Shown piece by piece: positions 8,089 to 11,371 of a stretch of DNA of 11,371 bases; the stretch's first letter is position 1; every line of letters begins with the position of its first letter. This DNA comes from an uncultured Eubacteriales bacterium (GTDB taxonomy: Bacteria > Bacillota > Clostridia > Peptostreptococcales > Anaerovoracaceae): positions 1-11,371 of the forward strand of contig CAJTYS010000076.1 in the NCBI GenBank assembly GCA_910583765.1, given 5' to 3'. A program made the translations under genes and the position numbers. Below the pieces are notes generated by a model that was given only the letters and a program-made list of their open reading frames with translations, made no database searches and was not told the DNA's origin.

Positions 8089-9505
8089 ACTGGTTCGCGT
8101 CCTCATCTTCCACCAGACCAAAGCTTTCCATGTAATCCAGCAGATCAGAGAGAGGCTCTTCCGCGCCGTCCAGGTCCGTGGTCCAGATGGCAAGATTCAG
8201 CTTGGGCTGTTTTTCCAAATAGATTTCCGCAGCCTTGTTTTCCAGCATGCCGGAAGGCGTGCTGTCGATCTTTTCCATCAAATAACTGATGAGCGGGATG
8301 CGGGTGGAGGCGTACCACAGAGGCGTGAAGCTGGTCTCTTTGTATTGGATCTCGCACAGCCCACAGGTGGTCTCAAAGACAGAACGCATTTGATCCATCA
8401 AATTGTTTTCCAGGCTCTTGGCATTGATTTCCATGCGGAACATGCCCTGCTTGGTGGAAATGCGGCCAATATTGGACGCTGCCATGATCTCTCCCTTGTC
8501 AGAACGGATATAAGTGCCATTGGTGATGGTATACATCAGACTGACAATGTGATTGGAATCTATATTGGAAAGGACGCGCTTTGGGATCTTTGCTTCTGTC
8601 ATGGTATATTCAAAGGGTTCTTCCTGCTCTTCATAATATTCTTGCACTCGCTCAAAAGAACTTTCAAATCGATTGGTGAAACTTTCCACATCATTTTCCT
8701 GCAGCACAATCAGGGCGCTGGCCTTTTCTGGATACAGGCTGGAAGACGTGCCGCCGGAAAAGGACGCTAGTTCAAAGAGAATGCTGGAGCTCTGACAGGA
8801 AGCCAGCAGATCACCGATGGTCTTAATGGCATTGGGGTAATCGCCGCCATGCTTGTAAGGGCTTTTGTTAGCAGTGCCCTTTAACGTGATCCGATAGGCT
8901 TTGCTGTATCGAGGCGACGCGGTTTGGAATTCCTTTGTGGCGAGGAACTCGGAGGATGCGGCAAGACTGTTGTAAAGCGCGGTGCTGCCAGCATAGGTCA
9001 TGTCAATGAAATTGTCGGCTTTCAAATGCGTGCTGCCTAAAGCATCGGCGCCCACGGCTTCTCCCATGGTCTCTAGGGTGAAGATCCCTTTCAAAGTACC
9101 ATGGCGTTCGGCTTTGTAAAGAGCGGACATGACAGTGGAAGCGCTTTGCAGGCTTTCCTCCTGGTCCGTCTCATTGTCAAAGTTGACCGCTGTGTGAAGG
9201 GTAAAGGTCTCCGCGTCTTCATAGCCAGCTGATGCTGGTTTTGACAAGACAATGTAACGATCGTTGCTGGTTTTCACATCGATCTGGTTTTCCTTGGCCC
9301 ATTGGGAAAGGAAGCTTGAAAACTGCTGAAAATCGCCGCCATTTTCAAATTCAGCCATCAGTGCGTCATAGTTGGTCTGGAGACTGTCATCCAGGCTGAG
9401 CTTTTGTTCTTCCTCCGGCACGTCTGCCTGGGAACCGCAGCCTGAGAAGGAAAGCAGGGCAGCCAGCAATATAAAAATCGAAAAAAGAGAAAAAAATCGT
9501 TTCAT
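8087..9505 (-). CDS. Lipoprotein related to M20 PepD dipeptidases, probably inactive
   Basis: The protein has 472 residues. A basic start and hydrophobic stretch (1-20) lead to FSGC, with Cys23 as the probable lipidated residue, so it should sit on the outer face of the membrane; Phe at -3 is atypical for a lipobox. AAGGAG (plus bases 9518-9523) lies 12 bases before the ATG. By comparison with E. coli PepD from memory, the segment from WAKEN (69-73) through KPASAG (89-94) keeps the same spacing as WAKEK...KPATAG. HGTLKGIFTLE (135-145), LKADNFID (161-168), YRITLKG (204-210), ELASFSGGT and the C-terminal LNLAIWTTDLDG (436-447) also line up. At the positions of metal ligands I read Ala106 for His, Asn108 for Asp, Thr146-Met147 for Glu-Glu, Thr170 for Asp and Glu449 for the last His, so metal-dependent hydrolysis looks lost. 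The C-terminal tail is acidic. It may bind peptides or act as a scaffold; this is inference. It is a single-gene unit, convergent with the DUF554 gene. Confidence 0.72.
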   Translation of the reverse strand: MKRFFSLFSIFILLAALLSFSGCGSQADVPEEEQKLSLDDSLQTNYDALMAEFENGGDFQQFSSFLSQWAKENQIDVKTSNDRYIVLSKPASAGYEDAETFTLHTAVNFDNETDQEESLQSASTVMSALYKAERHGTLKGIFTLETMGEAVGADALGSTHLKADNFIDMTYAGSTALYNSLAASSEFLATKEFQTASPRYSKAYRITLKGTANKSPYKHGGDYPNAIKTIGDLLASCQSSSILFELASFSGGTSSSLYPEKASALIVLQENDVESFTNRFESSFERVQEYYEEQEEPFEYTMTEAKIPKRVLSNIDSNHIVSLMYTITNGTYIRSDKGEIMAASNIGRISTKQGMFRMEINAKSLENNLMDQMRSVFETTCGLCEIQYKETSFTPLWYASTRIPLISYLMEKIDSTPSGMLENKAAEIYLEKQPKLNLAIWTTDLDGAEEPLSDLLDYMESFGLVEDEDANQ

Positions 9506-9531
9506 AATTTGAAAATTCTCCTTGTTTATTA

Positions 9532-9562
9532 TTGAAAATCCTATATAATAATAGCATATAGT
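9532..9562 (+). promoter_or_regulatory. Candidate promoter of the acetyltransferase gene
   Basis: TTGAAA (9532-9537) and TATAGT (9557-9562) are each 5/6 matches, with a long 19-base spacer. TATAAT at 9544-9549, with a poor TTGTTT 16 bases upstream, is an alternative. It overlaps the promoter read on the opposite strand, so the two divergent genes could influence each other. Confidence 0.45.
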
Positions 9563-9571
9563 CTATGGCAA
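9542..9571 (-). promoter_or_regulatory. Candidate promoter of the M20-like lipoprotein gene
   Basis: On the minus strand, TTGCCA (plus 9566-9571) and TATATA (plus 9542-9547) are 18 bases apart, 5/6 and 4/6 matches to -35 and -10. A leader of about 30 bases would carry the AAGGAG site. The stretch is AT-rich and other -10 choices are possible. Confidence 0.45.
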
Positions 9572-9588
9572 AGGTAGGGATTTCAAAG

Positions 9589-9604
9589 AGATTTCACGAA
9601 ATCT
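9589..9604. promoter_or_regulatory. Perfect 16-base palindrome, possible operator
   Basis: AGATTTC-AC-GAAATCT is a perfect inverted repeat with arms of seven bases. A further GATTTC half-site occurs at 9579-9584, 11 bases (one helical turn) upstream of the GATTTC at 9590. It lies just downstream of the expected acetyltransferase transcription start and 30 bases before its ATG, where a repressor would block transcription. I do not recognise the cognate regulator, and none is encoded next to it. Confidence 0.45.
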
Positions 9605-9634
9605 TAATAATTCCCTTTAAGGAGATGAAGTTTT

Positions 9635-10174
9635 ATGGAAACGAAAAATCTGATCATCCGAGATACTGTTTTTGAAGACTGCGAATATTTCGCGAAATGG
9701 GAAGTGGATCCAAATGTCACGGAATTCCTCAGTTTTGACGAAGATCGTTCTTACAGCGAGATCGTGGAAGAGTGGATCGTTGACAAATCGGATCCAACGA
9801 AGCTTCATTTCACAATTGTGAGAAAATCCATCAAAGAACCGATTGGCAGAGTATACCTGAGCAGGATCGATGATCACTGTGATTCTCTGGATATCACGAA
9901 GCTGTACATCGCAGGGGAGGAGAACCGGAACTTAGGACTGGGAAGGGAGCTGCTTCAGGAACTGCTGGAATACTGTTTCGTGTTCCTGCATATGGAACGG
10001 GTCACTCTGGATCATTATTCAGGGAACAAACCTGCCGCGGCCCTTTATGAAAAGATGGGATTCCGAAGAGAAGGGACTGCTAGGAACGCGACAAAAAAGA
10101 ACGGAAAATATTACGATCTGCATCTGCTGTCCATGCTGCGTTCTGAGTTCTTTGAAAAGGTTCATGAGAAATAA
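9635..10174 (+). CDS. GNAT family N-acetyltransferase (RimJ/RimL-like)
   Basis: This is a 179-residue, single-domain cytoplasmic acetyltransferase that should transfer the acetyl group of acetyl-CoA to an amine; the acceptor is not predictable from sequence. AAGGAG at 9619-9624 sits 10 bases before the ATG. The N-terminal part (LIIRDTVFEDCEYFAKWEVDP) is typical of RimJ/RimL-type proteins. The acetyl-CoA pyrophosphate loop is RNLGLGRELL (98-107), fitting R/Q-x-x-G-x-G. The C-terminal signature NKPAAALYEKMGFRREG is at 131-147. It is a single-gene unit, divergent from the lipoprotein gene and closed by the hairpin at 10215. Other options include ribosomal protein, polyamine or antibiotic acetylation; none is favoured. 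Confidence 0.9.
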   Translation: METKNLIIRDTVFEDCEYFAKWEVDPNVTEFLSFDEDRSYSEIVEEWIVDKSDPTKLHFTIVRKSIKEPIGRVYLSRIDDHCDSLDITKLYIAGEENRNLGLGRELLQELLEYCFVFLHMERVTLDHYSGNKPAAALYEKMGFRREGTARNATKKNGKYYDLHLLSMLRSEFFEKVHEK

Positions 10175-10214
10175 TCTTATTATGTAAACAAAAAAATATT
10201 TTATAAAAATTTTT

Positions 10215-10257
10215 GCCGCTGTAAGGACATTTTGAAAGATAACACAGCGGCTTTTTT
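10215..10257 (+). terminator. Intrinsic terminator after the acetyltransferase gene
   Basis: GCCGCTGT (10215-10222) pairs perfectly with ACAGCGGC (10244-10251) around a 21-base loop and is followed by six T residues. It starts 41 bases after the stop codon. The loop is longer than usual but the GC-rich stem and T-run are convincing. The stretch after it, to 10337, holds no gene I can support. Confidence 0.8.
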
Positions 10258-10337
10258 ATCGGATTCGTAGGATTTTTTGCCCTCTAGGATGTCGAAATTT
10301 GACGTGTTTTTCTCATGGAAAAATCCATTTTTTGTCA

Positions 10338-10365
10338 TTGACTTGCGCCCCAAATTATGTATAAT
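10338..10365 (+). promoter_or_regulatory. Promoter of nrdD
   Basis: TTGACT (10338-10343, 5/6) and TATAAT (10360-10365, 6/6) are separated by 16 bases. The -10 lies inside a perfect inverted repeat, AAATTAT-GT-ATAATTT (10352-10367), flanked by CCCC (10348-10351) and GGGG (10373-10376). Transcription should start near 10372, giving a leader of about 90 bases. Confidence 0.82.
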
Positions 10366-10374
10366 TTTTAGTGG
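10359..10374. promoter_or_regulatory. Weak upstream NrdR-box-like site
   Basis: Aligned to the remembered 16-base NrdR consensus (ACACWATATATWGTGT), this site matches about 10 of 16 positions, best in its right half (TTAGTGG). It overlaps the -10 and starts 30 bases before the stronger box, close to the three-turn spacing known for paired NrdR boxes. Alone it would not be called. Confidence 0.4.
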
Positions 10375-10388
10375 GGTGCGAAAGACAA

Positions 10389-10404
10389 CCACAATATATA
10401 GTAT
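10389..10404. promoter_or_regulatory. NrdR box upstream of nrdD
   Basis: CCACAATATATAGTAT matches the NrdR consensus at 14 of 16 positions. NrdR is the ATP/dATP-sensing repressor of ribonucleotide reductase genes, and this site lies just downstream of the predicted start of the nrdD transcript, where binding would repress. The nrdR gene itself is not in the window. Confidence 0.75.
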
Positions 10405-10406
10405 GT

Positions 10407-10445
10407 AAGTTCCTGACTAGCCTCATTTGTTAGGGACTTTATTTT
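10407..10445 (+). promoter_or_regulatory. Leader hairpin with U-rich tail, possible attenuator
   Basis: AAGTTCCTGAC (10407-10417) pairs with GTTAGGGACTT (10429-10439) over 11 positions (nine Watson-Crick, two G-U) around an 11-base loop. It is followed by TATTTT. It lies inside the nrdD leader, 5 bases before AAGGAG. It could be an attenuator, a stability element, or a modest structure of no consequence; no antiterminator or known riboswitch is evident. Confidence 0.45.
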
Positions 10446-10462
10446 GAGTAAGGAGCATGGGT

Positions 10463-11371
10463 ATGGAAACAGCGATTAAAACCATTGTGAAGCGTGATGG
10501 AAGGACAGTAAAGTTCGATGTGAAGAAAATAGCAGAGGCCATCTATAAAGCCGCGGCCGCATTAGGAGGCAAGGATAAAGACACGGCTATGTACCTGGCG
10601 GGGCAGGTGGAACTTTATCTTGCGCAGATTCGCCGCAATGACACGCCAACCGTAGAGCAGATTCAGGACGCGGTGGAAAAGGTTTTGATTGAAAACGGCC
10701 ATGCCAGGACAGCCAAGGAATTCATTCTGTACCGCGCAGAACGGACCAGGGTGCGGAACATGAACACCCGACTGATGAAAATATACGAAGATCTGACCTT
10801 TAAAGAAGCCGCAGACAATGACATCAAGCGGGAAAACGCTAACATAGATGGAGACACGGCCATGGGGACCATGTTGAAGTACGGTTCTGAAGGTTCCAAA
10901 CAGTTTTATGAGATGTTTGTTTTGAAACCAGAACACGCAGACGCCCATCGCAACGGAGACATCCACATCCATGACCTTGATTTTTTAACACTGACGACCA
11001 CATGCTGTCAGATTGATATTGAAAAACTTTTTAAACACGGATTTTCCACAGGCCATGGCTTCCTGCGGGAGCCTAACGATATCCAGAGCTACGCGGCGCT
11101 GGCCTGCATTGCCATCCAGTCCAACCAGAACGATCAGCACGGCGGACAGAGCATTCCGGATTTCGATTATGGCATGGCAGGCGGCGTGAAAAAAACATAC
11201 CGCAAGCTTTACTGGAAGAACATGGGGAAAATGCTGGACATCCTCTATGATTTTGAAGATGGCGTGGACAGGGCCATGGACATTGGCAGGCAGATCCAGA
11301 AAAACCAAGGGATTTTTCCGATTCTGGCAGATGACAATGGTTATAAAGAAGCGGAAAAACAATATTTGAGT
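10463..11371 (+). CDS. nrdD: Anaerobic (class III) ribonucleoside-triphosphate reductase, 3' end cut by window
   Basis: This oxygen-sensitive glycyl-radical enzyme reduces ribonucleoside triphosphates to deoxyribonucleotides for DNA synthesis. The window holds the first 303 residues of what is normally a protein of about 700 or more. Residues 5-95 form an ATP-cone regulatory domain (VKRDGRTVKFDVKKIAEAI at its start), the allosteric dATP/ATP switch. The catalytic part then begins, with ENANIDGDT (124-132), NGDIHIHDLDF (164-174), TTTCCQIDI with Cys181-Cys182, and QHGGQSIPDFDYGMAGG (225-241). The glycyl-radical and zinc-binding C-terminus lie beyond the edge. Two in-frame ATGs exist, at 10457 and 10463. 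AAGGAG (10450-10455) is 1 base from the first and 7 from the second, so 10463 is chosen. An activase gene (nrdG) would be expected downstream. Confidence 0.96.
   Translation, partial: METAIKTIVKRDGRTVKFDVKKIAEAIYKAAAALGGKDKDTAMYLAGQVELYLAQIRRNDTPTVEQIQDAVEKVLIENGHARTAKEFILYRAERTRVRNMNTRLMKIYEDLTFKEAADNDIKRENANIDGDTAMGTMLKYGSEGSKQFYEMFVLKPEHADAHRNGDIHIHDLDFLTLTTTCCQIDIEKLFKHGFSTGHGFLREPNDIQSYAALACIAIQSNQNDQHGGQSIPDFDYGMAGGVKKTYRKLYWKNMGKMLDILYDFEDGVDRAMDIGRQIQKNQGIFPILADDNGYKEAEKQYLS

Noticed and set aside
8345..8770. Plus-strand frame of 141 codons opposite the lipoprotein gene
   Set aside because: The minus-strand gene has a signal peptide, ribosome binding site and M20 homology; this frame has none of these.
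10291..10303. Near-palindrome GTCGAAATTTGAC upstream of nrdD
   Set aside because: It is short, imperfect, and about 35 bases upstream of the -35; there is no support beyond chance in AT-rich DNA.
10201..10392. Minus-strand 63-codon frame in the intergenic stretch before nrdD
   Set aside because: No ribosome binding site precedes its ATG, and it crosses the nrdD promoter and the acetyltransferase terminator.
10457..10462. Upstream in-frame ATG for nrdD
   Set aside because: Only one base separates it from AAGGAG; the ATG at 10463 has the normal seven-base spacing.
1..11371. Possible mobile element, CRISPR array, defence island or tRNA/rRNA genes
   Set aside because: I found no transposase or integrase motif, no spaced direct repeats, no tRNA-like structure and no abrupt change in base composition.

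Overview
The window reads as chromosomal DNA of a strictly anaerobic, low-to-mid GC Firmicute, most likely class Clostridia. The grounds are strong AAGGAG-type ribosome binding sites, AT-rich consensus promoters, a class III (oxygen-sensitive) ribonucleotide reductase, a DUF554 membrane protein, a secreted papain-like protease with a clostridial-type lectin-like domain, and a PolA with a degenerate proofreading domain as in many Gram-positives. I cannot place it below class from the sequence. I see no mobile element, tRNA, rRNA, CRISPR array or sign of recent transfer.

Layout. Bases 1-1811 hold the 3' part of htpG (Hsp90), closed by a strong hairpin terminator whose T-run abuts the extended -10 promoter of the next unit. 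That unit runs through four closely packed plus-strand genes: a secreted C1-family cysteine protease (1932-4064), DNA polymerase I (4076-6742), dephospho-CoA kinase (6752-7354) and a DUF554 membrane protein (7351-8049). The stop codons of the protease and polA genes overlap the next ribosome binding site, and coaE and the DUF554 gene overlap by ATGA, so the four are probably one transcript.

A convergent minus-strand gene (8087-9505) encodes a 472-residue lipoprotein. It aligns along its length with M20-family PepD (aminoacyl-histidine dipeptidase) but appears to have lost the metal ligands. It is the most unusual gene here. Its promoter region is shared, divergently, with a GNAT acetyltransferase gene (9635-10174), and a 16-base palindrome lies in the acetyltransferase leader.

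The last unit is the anaerobic ribonucleotide reductase gene nrdD (10463 to the window edge). It has a near-consensus promoter, a 14/16 match to the NrdR box with a weaker second site about three helical turns upstream, and a leader hairpin followed by a U-rich stretch. About 150 bases between the acetyltransferase terminator and this promoter hold nothing else I can support.

Most of the window is ordinary housekeeping DNA. The points worth follow-up are the probable pseudo-peptidase lipoprotein, the regulatory region of nrdD, the palindrome at 9589-9604, and the apparent co-transcription of a secreted protease with polA. I do not see clear evidence of a wholly new multi-gene system.
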